Source: Cladopsammia gracilis (Eukaryota > Cnidaria > Anthozoa > Scleractinia > Dendrophylliidae). Taken from it: DNA of 64,000 nucleotides. The DNA is taken from contig JAJGOT010000347.1 of NCBI GenBank assembly GCA_022457155.1, positions 347,001-411,000 on the forward strand. Reading direction: 5' to 3'. Below, piece after piece: positions 50,800 to 63,719 of the stretch. Position 1 is the stretch's first letter; each line of letters starts with the position of its first letter. Both the position numbers and the translations under genes were made by a program. The notes below the pieces were generated by a model. The model worked only from the letters and a program-made list of their open reading frames with translations, was not told the origin of the DNA and did no database searches.

Positions 50800-51190
50800 T
50801 TTGGTCAAGTGACAAGTCACGTGATCAAAATTTAAAAATTAAGCAAATCGGCGATATGCTAACGAATTTTCTTTGTATACTCCAATAAATAGCTTTTCCG
50901 ATGAAGGTTTAACATATCTAACCTTCTACGTTTGGAATGATTGTCCTTGAGTTTTAAAATTACAGTTATAGATAATTAAAGGTTGAATTTTGGACTTAAA
51001 AATGACTTTTGCCCTCACAATTTTTTTTTTGGAGAACAATGGACGATCATTCCAAACGTGAAGGGCTGGAAATAGTTAATCTGCATCAGAAAAGCGTTTT
51101 TATTTTATGTTTTAAACCCGTCGGCAATTCGTCAACTATTTGCTATTTTAAGAAAAATGGCCACGTGACATGTCACGTAACTCATGGGAA
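50800..51190. repeat. Imperfect inverted repeat of ~390 bp
   Basis: AAGTCACGTGATC... and TTCTACGTTTGGAATGAT on the left pair with ATCATTCCAAACGTGAAG and GGCCACGTGACATGTCAC on the right; loop of about 100 bases near 51000. Confidence 0.5.
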
Positions 51191-52587
51191 AGCTTACCAT
51201 ATTTAAAAATGTTAGGGACGATAAAACCTTTCCATGTGCCAAATTTCGATTCAGTTCTATGCCCTGTGTTAAAGTTATCATGAATAAACTGTTTTTCCTG
51301 ATTAAAGCCTTTGACCCAGGCCTTAAACTACTTGAGGGTTGGCTGATATTTTGTTCGATGCAGACATACGCCGCATTCCACTTCAGGTAAGACTCCTTTG
51401 GGGAGCTTGAAATATGCCTGTCCTTGATAACATAGATAGATAAATTGTATTCACACTGAACAATAGTGTTCATCTCAGAGTTGCGGATGCTAGAGGGTTA
51501 AGGAACAATGGATACCGGGTATAATTTAAGCTATGCAATATTCCAAGACTTGTCTTGTTAGAGTATCCGAAAACAATAGTAGGTTTGTGCATGCCAATAA
51601 TTTCATTATTACTTGATGACGACAGAGGATTGAATACTGAAAGGGAGAAGCACAAAATAGAAACTGAAGACTACAATCCTGATCCCATTCTACAAGAAAC
51701 TTCTTGTTCCTGTCCCAGTCTGTGAGCTGCAAGATGTTCTTAACTGCATGGCAAAAAATTGGATGGCATTTGCCTCTAATTTTTTAACTCTTCCCCAGAC
51801 CCCCAATTTGATCCTCAAAATTACAGCGAAAACGCCATTTTTTTGAAGGGAAAATCAAAATTTCGCCCACTTATGAATTACTTATCGGAAATCACCCCTC
51901 GGATTCCATTAATTTGGTTATTATTCTATCTAAAAACGTTAAAATATTTAAATAACTTAAAGAAAGTCCCGTCATTTTGACCTTGAAGTGACCAATGTCA
52001 CGTAAAGGCTTGTATGCAGTTCAACCGCGCGGTCATCGCTTTTAGCGGTATAACTTATTTAAATAATGTCAACATCCACACTCGGTTTTGAAGAGACTGG
52101 GATCTAGTGAACATATGGTGGGAAATATAATTTTGTCAGATCGAAAAAAAACCCCGTCATTTTGCCATTTTTTCAGTGCAATGTGCTTCGAGTGAGCCCA
52201 TTTTGGCTTCTATTGGTGACTTGCGCGGACTAGCGCCCAGGCCATTCTTGCTCAACTGCACATAGGCAATAGTTCATTTTAGTAACGAACACGCCCGGAG
52301 CAAATATCTCCTTTCAGGGGGCAATTTTTTGGTATTGAGCGGCTTAGTCAAATTTCTACCCCTGTTCCAAGAAAGTTTGTACGCTGGTTAATGCATCTCA
52401 CTCAGGTCGTTTAAGTAGACCTCCAATCAATTCGGACTAGTAATTGAACCGGGCTGACGTAAGCAGCCGTGTTATATAAATCCGGCTTGTGGATGAGCGA
52501 GATTTTGAAGATAAGGATTATCTGTAGGAGGGTTGAATATCCGTTGAGCATGCATTTGCAAAAGAAAAACTATTGTGCTTAGTTTAA

Positions 52588-53246
52588 GGTGGCTCCTAAT
52601 AGTTTAAACATTCCCATCATGATACATCTATGATATTCAATCACAGCTACACCAGTAAAATTAAGAGAAAACGTTTAGTACAGGTTTGTAAACACTTAAC
52701 CAATAAACAAATTTAGGTGGCCACGACATCAAAATTTGTTACCATGGCAACGTCAAAAGAAGTCAAAAACACCCCATTTTCAACCTTTTGAGGCTAATAA
52801 CTTCAAAACTGCACGGTGAAATTTTTTGATTTTTATATATTATCGTCTTATAAACATAACAAACATTTGTGCCAATTTTGAAAGAAATCTGTACATAGGA
52901 TTCAGAGATACGTCATGTTTACATAAATTTAAGGTAGCTCTGAACTCTATGTATAGATTTTTTTAAAAAATTGTTAAAATCTTTCTCTTGCCAATTAAAC
53001 AAAAATGTATCGAAAACAAAAACTTTTACCGTGTAGTTTATAAGTTATTAGTCTCAAATGGTCCAAAATAGCGTATGTTTGACCTCTTTTCGCGTTGCCA
53101 TGGCAACGAATGATGACGTCATTGGGAAACCACTTTGTTGACTGATAAAAGATTTACTGGTTTCAACTAAAAGATTTTTAGTTACACCATCGGGCTAGCT
53201 GTAATGGAATTCAATAGACGAGGGGGCTGAACAATATGGAGCCACC
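52588..53246. mobile_element. 659-bp TTAA-flanked inverted-repeat element
   Basis: TTAA at 52584-52587 and 53247-53250; ends GGTGGCTCC and GGAGCCACC, related to the ends of the 43539 element. Internal inverted RFX-type sites at 52738-52751 and 53094-53107 lie about 150 bp from either end. Confidence 0.75.
53094..53125. promoter_or_regulatory. RFX X-box, CRE and CCAAT cluster
   Basis: GTTGCCATGGCAAC (perfect palindromic X-box, 53094-53107), TGACGTCA (53114-53121) and overlapping ATTGG (53121-53125). Confidence 0.45.
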
Positions 53247-53570
53247 TTAAGGGAATTAAAAATATCTTGCAAGCTAGTAAAATAAAGTTTGCGCACAATA
53301 TTTAATTGCGAAAATAAAATTCCGCTGAAAGATAATTGCCTAAGCTACCCCACTTCCCCTATCTTGTTTTATGCTCGAAAGGGGAGCAGTTGTGTAACCA
53401 CAGGGTACCCATTCAAACTGTGTGACCGTTCGTATTTTTAAATTTAAAGGAAATGTATGGGAATATCACAAAGGTTCACTTATCGTAATATACTGTAATA
53501 AATATTCATGCAAAAGATCAAATTAAACGGGTTTTTCTTCCTGAAATGTTGTGTGATGTCGTTCTTGTAG

Positions 53571-53676
53571 TTGAAAACGGCGACTTTAAGCGATTTGAAG
53601 GGTTTTGCATAGGACGTTTACCTAAGCATGTAGCAGTGCCAAACCCTTCAAATCGCTTAAATTCGCCGTTTTTATC
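53571..53676. repeat. 106-bp foldback
   Basis: GTTGAAAACGGCGACTTTAAGCG and AAACCCTTCAAATCGCTT(AAAT)TCGCCGTTTT pair as complements around about 53620. It abuts the duplicated block that starts with the NRF1-type palindrome. Confidence 0.6.
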
Positions 53677-54030
53677 TCGTTAATGCGCATGCGCATTAAA
53701 CGAGATTTCGGATTCAGTACGAAAAAAGGGACAAAAGTTGTTAACAAAGGTTTCTTTGTTAAATTTTGTGGACTTTTGTCCGGGGGGTTTCTTCTTTCTT
53801 CTTTATAGACGCTATATTAGGGCATTGAGAATATGGTTGGTTAAAGCGGTTAGGATTTCAAGAAGGGCGTCACATACCGTCACTAAAATTTTTGAGGAAC
53901 ACTCCCGGTCCCATTGTTAATTTCCCTAGGGTATTGAAATGTCATGAACTTGTCATGTCTTTCGTTACGTCACCACAAACGTATTACAGTTCTTATTAAG
54001 TTTCGACATCTCACGTTAGGTATCAATCTT
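53673..54030. repeat. Duplicated block copy A
   Basis: Starts TCTCGTTAATGCGCATGCGC and continues through TTTTGTCCGGGGGG, AAGAAGGGCGTCACATAC and GTTAATTTCCCTAGGGTATTG. Copy B at 54987-55335 has the same order with scattered changes and a 13-bp shorter TTTCTTTGTTAA region. Confidence 0.75.
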
Positions 54031-54079
54031 TCAAATTTGTTTTTAAGTTTATGTGTCCTAGACGTTCTACGCTGTTTGC

Positions 54080-54980
54080 GTTTTATGCTTTTTGTTTCCT
54101 GTGTGGATGTGTCGGAGACGTTCTACGCTCTTTGCGTCTTATGCTTTAGAAATTTCACGTTGTATCTTTGTCCGCTTTTTTAGGTTTATAGCAGAGTTGT
54201 TTTTCAACTATTTTATAGCTATAACTCATCGCCTGACAGATTGTTTCTTATCTGGGATTTATTGTTTCTGTGGTTTTAAGCACAGATGAAATGTACACAT
54301 GTTAAATAAAAAGAGACATTTTTCGCGCTCGACGAAGCTAAGGAATTTCACGCTGTGTCTTTGTCTGCTTCTTTAGGTTTATAGCAGTGTTGTTTTTCAA
54401 TTGTTTTAAGCTATTAGGTCATCGCCTAATAGATTGTTTGTTATCTAGGATTTATTGTTTCTGTGGTTTAAACCACAGATAAAATCTACACATGTTAAAT
54501 AAAAAAAAAAACGCGACTTTTTTCACGGGAAAGTTTGTTATTAGTGGTTTTAATTAGGTCCACGCAGCTATAAAGCGTACCGAATACAAGCTAAAAACTA
54601 CTGATCCTATAGTTCATATAACGTACACACGAACGTTGGAGGAAATGTTGTTTTCAAGTTATATTTTCCCTACTAGTTAAGCTTTATGCTTTTCGTTTCC
54701 TTTGTGGATGTGTCGGAGACCTCATCGCCTGACAGATTGTTTCTTATCTGCATGGGATTTATTGTTTCTGTGGTTTTAAGCAATCCTATAGTTCATATAA
54801 CGTACACACGAATGTTGAAGGAAATGTTGTTTTGAAGTTATGTTTTCCCTACTACTTCCCTTACATGTATTTAGCTAAAATTAAAGGTTTATGCTTTTTG
54901 TTTCCTGTGTGGATGTGTCGGAGACGTTCTACGCTCGTTGCGTCTAATGCTTTAGAAATTCCACCCTGTATCTTTGTCCG
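54080..54980. repeat. Shorter iterated units between the two block copies
   Basis: GTGTGGATGTGTCGGAGACGTT-CTACGCTC, then TTTAGGTTTATAGCAG and GGATTTATTGTTTCTGTGGT, recur near 54090-54300, 54345-54500, 54700-54780 and 54895-54980. No gene. Confidence 0.65.
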
Positions 54981-54986
54981 CCTTTT

Positions 54987-55335
54987 TATCTCGTTAATGC
55001 GCATGCGCATTAAGCGAGATTTCGGAGTCAGTCACGAAAAAAGGGACAAAAGTTGTTAACAAAATTTTGTGGACTTTTGTCCGGGGGGATTTCTTCCTTC
55101 TTCTTTATAGAAGTTTGTAGGGCATTGAAGATATGGTTGGTTAAACCGGTTAGGATTTCAAGAAGGGCGTCACATACTGCACCTAAAATTTTTGGGGAGC
55201 ACCCCCGGACCTATTGTTAATTTCCCTAGGGTATTGGGATGTCAGAACTTGTCATGAACTTGTCATATCTCACATTACGTTACCGCAAAGGCATTAAGTT
55301 CTTCTTAAGTTTCGATATCTCACGTTACCTATCAG
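54987..55335. repeat. Duplicated block copy B
   Basis: See copy A; the NRF1-like TGCGCATGCGCA lies at 54998-55009. Confidence 0.75.
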
Positions 55336-55339
55336 CTTC

Positions 55340-58300
55340 AATCATTTGTCGTAAAGCCAAAAATAGGTCAAATGCGTTTTTTGGCAAACGCAGTTTGAGA
55401 ATTTCACGGTGTATTTTTACGAATGGCGACGTTTTAAGAAAGTTAAATGGGACGGGAAAGTTTGTGTTTTAATATGAGCGATATGGCAGAGCAAAATTTG
55501 CGTTTGTTCTAGTACGCGGGTGGCGGCTTAGAATTTTAAACATGAACGCTTATCAGCATAAGTGGAAAAGCGTTATTTCCTGAATTATTCTAGAGCTCTC
55601 ACGCAAGTATGAACCTACCTGCCATTATCTATCAAGAAACGAAACATAATTATTATCAATTCGCTGTTCTGACTCAACAAATGAGTTCAAATTTTATATT
55701 CAAGTTCCGATGAATTTCATTGCATTCTCAAATGCTTGTTCATTTGGCTCGGATGGTTTTATGCCGGTGGATTTTCAAGATCAGTTGCTTATACGCGCCA
55801 CACTGTGAAAGAAATTTCCGGGAAAGTTTAAAATTTTACAAGATTTTGGTCTATTCTCTTGCCAAATAATGCCATTTCAATGTAATCGATTTTTGTTATA
55901 GTTAGCGTAAACTTCGAGTTCTACGAAGGGTTCGAGTTTAATCAATTTTTGCATAACCGGAATTCAATTGGATAAAAATGTACGACAATGAGTCGTGCAC
56001 TTGTAATAAGCTGAGCGTGCAAGGCCTAGCCGTGTGGTTTTAACGCAATGAGAAGTTCGTAGACAATATAATAATTAAGGCCTTTAAAAATCAGTTGAAA
56101 TCATTAATTCAAATGGATGGACTCAATACCTATTTAGTTTACTCTTAATTCAAAAGATAAATAGTATTGAAATATTTATGAAGAGGAATTTAACCGTTGC
56201 AACCCCTTAAAACTGTACTTATCTATATCCTTGGTGCACTGTATTAAATTTTACTTAATAGGTTTTTAGAAGACTTACCTTCTACTTGCAGCTGAAAAAG
56301 CTAGGCTTAAACGTAACAGTCGCTATCCCTTACCAAACCAAGTGTATTTTAAAAGTGATTTAAAGGTACTTTTAATGTATTTGAACGATTTGAACTATAT
56401 TTTGAGCTCATCATGGTGTATTTTTATTATATTTTAACAAAAATTGTAAAATAGTGGTAAGAGCTTGAAATGTATTTGAGGTATAGTTAAATGCTATTTA
56501 ATAAACCGAATAGGTTTTTCCATGTATTTGTAAGCTATTTGTCGCCAAAACTACATTTCAAATAGAGTATTTGAACACTATTTTGACAACATGACTGTCG
56601 AAGTGTTACTATAAATTGTTTTGAATAGACTATTAAATTGAACACTGTTTGGAAAAAAATCATAAAATGTTGTCGATTTATAATGAGTTGTAACAAGTAA
56701 AAAAAAAATAAGTTTTAAATATGATGTTTAAATACTATTTGAAATGGACATTCATTACTACGCTTCTAAACAGCTCATAAATAGTCTATTTAAAACATGT
56801 TTGAAGTTGAATTCACAAGTCACAGCTATTTGAAAGGCGATTTTAAAATTCTGAAACCAGGAGCTGTTTCCAAACAGACTTTAAACAGACTATTTTCTTA
56901 GTATTTTGAGAGAAAAACACTTTGTTGCAGGTATGTACACAAAATATATTTAAAGTTCACCTCCCCCTCCATAAGTTAAACGTATTTGTGACAAACTCAC
57001 AGAACAAAATAAGAGCTATATCGGTTTTCCTTTTTATTGCAGCAGCAATGAAAACGTTTATAGAGTTTTATAGACACATACCCGTTGCCACCCTCCCCCC
57101 CCCCCCCCTCCCGATTCGATCCTTTACTACAGAACCCGGTGCTTCTATTCGTTATGGTGGTCTTTGCAAATACAGTTCCTTGTTTATCATCATGACAGTA
57201 TATACGGAGGCCGAAGTTAATTATCAACCCTCACACGTGTAGCCGAACGCCGACTTGCGGGCCGGGACTTGAACCGGAATTGAATAGCAAGGCGATATCG
57301 AATGGCGCGTCAAAATACATTTTACTTTACATTTATCCCGACATATTCATTTTCTGAAAAGGTATTATTAAATGCAGTAGCTCGCTGTCAAATCAAACCA
57401 TGGTATAGTTCCTCGCTTAACACTGGATTCAGTAATAATATCGATGTGTCCGAACGCGTTGTAGATCGAAGCATAAATGTTATGACGATCGATACGGCAA
57501 TGCTTTATTATTATTATTCTGCGAAATGCAAATACCTAAGTGATCTCAGCGTATGTTGTATTCTATTTCGCTCTATAAAGCTTGTGTTTAGAGTAGCGAG
57601 GCCTATCGCTCGTATATATTTAGCTTACATGTAAGCTATATACGAGAGCACACATTATTTTGTAAACAGACAATTTATGGAGCGCTCCGAAAAGGAAACA
57701 TTAAGTTATACACGAATGATGATTACCGTAAAGTCTCTTCTTAAGAATGAAAAGCCATACCTTATATCTGTTTTGGGCCCTCTTATCATGGAATCCTGCA
57801 CTTTTTCACTTGAAGAACGAGGAATTCAGTCCTAAAGCATTGTGAAATTCCCGCTCAGTCTCGCGCGCTAATCTCGTTCCCAGTGTCCTCTCTATCCAGC
57901 GTCACATATCACGTGAGAGATCTCACGTGAGCACAAACAAAGGTCGTTTGAATTTTGTGCGCGGCCATTATAGTAACCGTTTAGAGATTTCGATTTTGTG
58001 GACGTTGTTTTATCCAAGAATCGAATGGGCTTATCAACAATTTATCAGCAGAAGAGATGAATATCTGAGACGACAGTCTACATCGGGACGTTTCAAATGT
58101 GAGTACAATCATTTGTTTAATCATTTTAGTCATGTACGAAGCTTGATGTGGCGTTCAATTGAACGTATTCCGGAATATTAAGAACATGAAAGCCGTCGAA
58201 TTATAACCATGTTTTGCCAGATTTACATGTGTATAGTGCAAATGTGTCTCAACAAACTATAAAGAAAGCGTTGTAGTGTTTATTTTTATTCCGGAATGCG

Positions 58301-58500
58301 GATATTTAGTTAATCGAACGAAGCATATAGCGTACTGTAAGCTACATGCAAGAGATTAAATACTGTAACGCTTCGACTTTATGCAATGTACGATTAGAAG
58401 ACGTGATTATTTCTTGACAACAGTGAGTGGTTTAGTGTTATTATATAGTTTGTTGGGGTGAAACAGCATTCGTTCTCCTGCCAAATTAAATTCAAAATAT
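55340..58500. other. Gene-free stretch with palindromes
   Basis: Scattered (A)CTATTTGAA words at 56340-56900; a 43-base near-palindrome GCTCGTATATATTTAGCTTA... at 57608-57650; CACGTGAGAGATCTCACGTG at 57913-57932. No recognised gene. Confidence 0.4.
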
Positions 58501-58519
58501 ATTAACCTCGATCGGTCCT

Positions 58520-61500
58520 CGATAGTACATGTAATTTATTATAAAATGAGACTACATTCGATATTTGTCTTGGTACAATTTAAGCTTAACTTACATGAAA
58601 GTTAAAACATTTCGGTTTTTGCTTTGAAATTAACCGGTCATGATACAGATTACATGTATGAGCTCCAGTATTTACGTTTAACATACAATCGTCATAAAAC
58701 GCTGAGACTTTAATAGATCGAAGCTTGTACATGAAAGATCATCTGTAGTCTTGCTTCGTTTTGATGTTTCAGATTTAAAAGAAAGTAAAAACATTACTTG
58801 ACAAAATGTTGTGTTTACACTTAAACGTTTACCAAGGTTTCAATTTCCTGAGTTCAAGTTACTTTACCTTCGCTAGTACTCGAATCACCAGTGCAACAAA
58901 TTGAATTGGCTTGAATTTCTAAAAACATGCCTGCTATTAGAAGTGAAGCGGTGGCTTTCGTGTTCATTGCCTTTTATTTTCTAGTTCTTGAGCAGCAAAC
59001 AGTAGCCTTGAGATTTCAGCAGCTGTTAACTGCTACAGCACCTCACTAAACTGAAGGGAAAATGGATAGTTTTAACTCAAATTGCATTATGAAATACAAG
59101 GCCTGCAAGACATGCATGGCCATGGCCAATGTACCTTTCAGATTGTCTGCCATAAGGATCAAAGGCTTTACCAGGATTGTTTTGTGAAGGATTATTTTGT
59201 ACCACAGCTAAAAAGCTGTGAACATGCAGTCAAATAAAGTGATCTGAACACCACAGGAAGTGAAATAGTATGCCACCCCAAGGGGATGTATCTGTCATGT
59301 TGACCTCGGTTACTGACCTAAATCAGGGATGTAGATTCAGTTTTTAACTGGCGGGAATATACAATGTACATGTACATGTAGAACTGACAGATGGGTAAAA
59401 AATAGAAAAATGTAGTCCTTTTAAAGCTGCACTAGGCTTTAAGGACGTTTGCGCAACTTGTTTATGCGCATCCTTACTGCGCACGCAATTCATCTCGCAA
59501 CGCCATGCTATGTCATGCATGAGCGCACGCAAGAGAAGAAATCTAAGCACATAAAGGACTGGTAGCCGTTGCATTAACTTTGCTTAGATTTGACTCACTT
59601 TGATGGTTGGTGACCCCCAATTTTTTTCTTTGCCACTTCTCGACAGATTGTAAAAAAATGAACAAAAAGTCAATGTAGGACATTTAATTTTTTTCCATTT
59701 TTCTTCCCGCGCAACATCGAATCCTGCCAATTTGCTGCTGTCAGAGTTTGCAAATGCTGTTGTTTAAAGATTAAATTTACTTTAAACGTCACCAGTTGAA
59801 TGAATTTGCTGAACAGACCTACTCGCATAAAATTTGGGAAAGAAAGTTGCATTTTAGAGATTTATTTGCAATATTTTTAGATTAACAGACATTGGGGTCT
59901 CATCCCGTAAGGAAGACCAATTTTTCAAAATTAGGGTCGCCTTTCAGATATCTTATCTCAGAAACGAAGTCCGTTACCCCCTCATTTTTTTTTTTTGCAT
60001 TTCTGACACGAACATCTCATAACCTAGCTGTAGTAAACATTTTATAAAAAAAAAAATCAATGTTAGAAGATTTTTGCGCGAACGTCTTTAACAGCCGGAA
60101 AAATGAAGTTCACAGCCGGGTAATTTCCCTGGCTTCCCGCTATTATCTACATCCCTGCTAAATACCATCTGTACAAATGTAGGTCTCATGTAAAGTATGT
60201 TATTTATATCTTATAATCAGGGTTCTCCCCAAATTTCAGCTTAGTAGGTAAGGGATTTTTGCTAAGCGGTAAAGGGAAAACTGTGTGTCTTAAAAATTTT
60301 CCGGGGACAAGCGGTTACAGATGGTAATAAGTGCTGCTTCAAGCGGTAAATTTTACCGGTTACCGCCTGATAAGGAGAACCCTGTATAATGTAGATACAT
60401 GTATGATTTGTAATTTAGTATATCTCATAAAAGTCTTCTCAGCTCAATAGTTGGTACCTGTACATGTAATTTGTGATTGTGGTATATAAAAATTATTTCT
60501 TGAAGATTGAAATACATGTAATGTTTTGTGTATCCTACATGTTGATGTAGGTTAAAAAAAATAGTATTTAAGAGATATAGAGACATGTTTATAATTTAAA
60601 CATACAGTGTAAACATGTTTCATGAACTGCATAAAAAATAGATGAAGTTGGCAATCTTATCAAAAGTGTTAATAAATACATGTACATGTACAGTATAATC
60701 AAGTTTTTACAAACCTGCTTGAGTGTCTCAATCAAATCAATAAGTACATGGCTACTTTACATTCAAAATTTCTATTTGACATTTTTTTTTGTCGATGTTG
60801 GTCTCTCAAACACGAGCCAGCAATACTTGTATGTACATGAACATGTAGGGCATTTCCTATTTTTGAGTTGGCTAACAGGAGCCTTTGACTCTACTTGAAC
60901 AAGAAAATACATATAGACGTGTGAAAAGAGATTTCCTTGGTTGCTTGTACATGTACTATTTTTTGATAAGTGCCTCCTTACTGTGGTGATGATTAACTGG
61001 TTACCGGTCGTAGCCTGCTAGCAGAGTTTCCTATTCAGTTGCATTTTCAGGTGGGAAGAAAAGGATTACATTGGACTATCAACCTGACTATTGATAGTGC
61101 AAACCCTGCTCTTTGTTGTTTGTATCTAAATATAGTGCATGTGTATACACTTTTGATTTACTCGAATAAATCCTCAAATGCCTCAACTCATTTAAATTTC
61201 CCCTTGAGTCCTTCTCAACCTGAAAAAAAAAAACACTCCTTAATTTAATTTTAATTTAATGTTTATTAAGAAAGGTCAGTTATTGTTCTTGCTGGCATAT
61301 TTCTTAGCTTGCTTGTGTCATTCCTAGAAAATTAATATGTATACATGTATATGTTGTGATTCAATGTTTTCTATAGTTTAAAAATTTTCAAACCAGTTTG
61401 ATTTTTGTTTTTCTTTGTCTCATATTATGATAATGAATCTGAAACACAGAAAAATAAAAACTAAACTGGTTTGAAAAATTTTAAACCAAAGAAAAATTTG

Positions 61501-61930
61501 AACCACAACATATATAACAAATTGATAGGAGGATTTCATGCTGTCCAGAGTGTCGTTAGAATTATTTTCTTTCTTTATGCCGGTGTCTGGTGCTATAGTA
61601 GCTCTATTGGCATACATTGCAGTTTCTTTGGCTCACTTTTGTTGCACGATAAATGCTTATAGGTTAAAGTTTGCTATCGCTTTGGAAATGCCAGGGTAGT
61701 TAAATTTCTGAGGTCGTCAAAAGTCTGTGATGTGCAAGACTTGTGAGAAAGTGTTGTCCATCACAGATATACAGTTTAGGCATCTTAGATCTGAGTCTCA
61801 AAAGTGCAACCAACTAATGTTAATGCTCCTCCACATGATTGTACAGTACATGTAAGTGTATAACATAAAATTCCCATCTCAAAAAATTAAGTAAGCAACC
61901 TAATTCTTGAGCTTCTAAATTGGAATACAT
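58520..61930. repeat. Region rich in TACATGTA
   Basis: At least ten TACATGTA octamers or overlapping TACATGTACATGTA words (for example near 58528, 58653, 59363, 60401, 60461, 60512, 60682, 60948, 61336, 61846, 61924), many more than elsewhere in the window. No gene. Confidence 0.6.
61374..61490. repeat. 117-bp foldback
   Basis: TAGTTTAAAAATTTTCAAACCAGTTT and AAACTGGTTTGAAAAATTTTAAACCA are complementary arms. Confidence 0.6.
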
Positions 61931-61948
61931 GTAAGTGCCTTGACACTT

Positions 61949-62125
61949 AGGGCATGTTTACATGGAGGGAGGGTGCCCTGGTTAACTGAGCTACCCTGTG
62001 AGAGCCAACTTTTCATGTTTGTTAAGAAAATGCATTGAAGCGTGTACATGTTAGAAAGGGTAACCCACCTTCCCAAGGCACCCTTCTAGGAGGGCTATCT
62101 TTTTGCCATGTAAACGGTTCGTGCC
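61949..62125. mobile_element. Small MITE with GGGCATGTTTACATGG-type ends
   Basis: GGGCATGTTTACATGGAGGGAGGG on the left pairs imperfectly with GCTATCTTTTTGCCATGTAAACGG on the right; interior also complementary in part (GGGTGCC / GGCACCC). Confidence 0.5.
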
Positions 62126-62593
62126 AGGTTACCCGGCTAGCCAAGGTGAGAAGACTGCGAAAAATGGTGGTATAAAATTACCATCCTGGGGAATTGTTTC
62201 ATTGTTATCCCTTACCAGTGATATCTGCTGAACAGAATGAATTAGTAGAGTGCAAAATAATAGCCCCAGACACTGAAAAGCAGCCACTTGCAGAACGAAT
62301 GATAAAAAAATTAAACTTGCCGCCAAAACGTTTCTTTTGTGCGCCATCTTGTTTGTTGTGCTTAGCGGGCCACTCAAAAGCTAGCCCACTGACTTTGAAG
62401 TACTGACATTACCTTTCAAAAGCAAGTAGCATAGAACTGTTGGTATAGTTTGAGGCAAAACTACTTTGAGTGGCCTAGTGTCAGTGTTGTGTACCAGGTT
62501 AAAAAATAACCTGCAATATTGTTTATTATTGTGCATTCTTTTTTTTTTTCAATTAACTTTGATTAATAAGTACATTCTATTATTGTTTTTCAG

Positions 62594-62671
62594 CAGAAAA
62601 GTGCAAATGAAGGGGAAAAAAGGCCCAGCAGGTACAGGATGCATAACAGGGCTGACTCACAAGGATAAGGG
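62594..62671 (+). other. Possible internal host exon
   Basis: TTATTGTTTTTCAG before and AAGG/GTACGT after delimit about 78 bp that is open in one frame, with KGKKGPAGTG. Splice-site-like borders are the only support, and no family is recognised. Confidence 0.2.
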
Positions 62672-63109
62672 TACGTCCGATTGACTGATTCCTGAGTAGG
62701 AATATGCAGAATGGTCACTAAAAAATCACATTCTTCGAGATTTGGGAGCCATAAGAACACTTAACTTCTGCTACTGTCGTATCATAAACATGTTTTAATA
62801 GATTTGCAAAGCAAGTGTGCTTGAACAACCAATTCTCAGAGACTATTCTGTTTACACTTATTCTGGAAAATGGTGAATTGAATGTGCCCTACATTATTGC
62901 ATTACAAATTCAAATATTTTGATTTGACAATGCAAATGTTCCTTACTTCTTACCGCACAAAATATCTGAATGTGGATTCGTGAGTGTACTGTAGGTTGTT
63001 TGCAACTAAACTTTAATGTGATGCTGAGTATGTGCTCGGTTTTCCTTTAATATTTGGATTTCATCTGAGAGGTGCACAGTAACTTTCATTTCCACAAAAA
63101 AAAAAAATG

Positions 63110-63425
63110 CAAGATGTCAAGTTGTATACACCAAATTGAAGAAACGTTGACCCGTGAAAAGCATAAACCATGAACGATGAAACCGAATGGGATTCTGGGT
63201 AGGCAGCATTGGCAAGCTAGTAACATTCTATTTCTTGATAATGAAGATGTTTTCTTTGTTTGAGGCATTTAAGAGCATGATTTATGCATCCTGTGTTAAT
63301 ATATTGTGTATTCTGTCACAGACAAAGATTAAATTTTCTAACTTCCCAGTAAACCTTTGGGTCGCATCAATCATGGTTTATGCTTTTCACCCGACAACGT
63401 TTCTTCAATTTGGTGTATCATTTTA
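63110..63425. repeat. Inverted repeat arms
   Basis: ACACCAAATTGAAGAAACGT with AAAAGCATAAACCATGA (63126-63174) match in complement ATCATGGTTTATGCTTTT and AACGTTTCTTCAATTTGGTG (63370-63419). Confidence 0.65.
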
Positions 63426-63719
63426 ATACTTGACTGCTTAAACACAAAGCATATTTATCAAGGTGCCAAAAAAATACCTTCAAGCATCGTAATTTTCGTA
63501 TTGAACAAAAATCGAAATGTAGAATCAAGGAATGGGATTCGTGAATCAAATTGAATGGTCATGATTGTGAATAATTGCATAATCAAGAATTTAGACCAGT
63601 AATAACTTCACAGATTTGGTTTTCATGTTGATAAAAATTATCAATATATTAATTTTCAGAGGACTAAAATTTTATTTTATACTTAAATTTTGACTTTAAA
63701 ATGTGACCGTGAAAGGCAA

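Noticed and set aside
57225..57300. tRNA-like segment on the minus strand (GGTTCAAGTCC, a B-box match)
   Set aside because: No acceptable A box or cloverleaf could be placed upstream; at most a SINE or tRNA relic.
57927..58181. 84-codon frame before a GTGAGT donor-like site
   Set aside because: Starts with GTG, lacks an ATG near its beginning and any recognised domain; not enough to call a host first exon.
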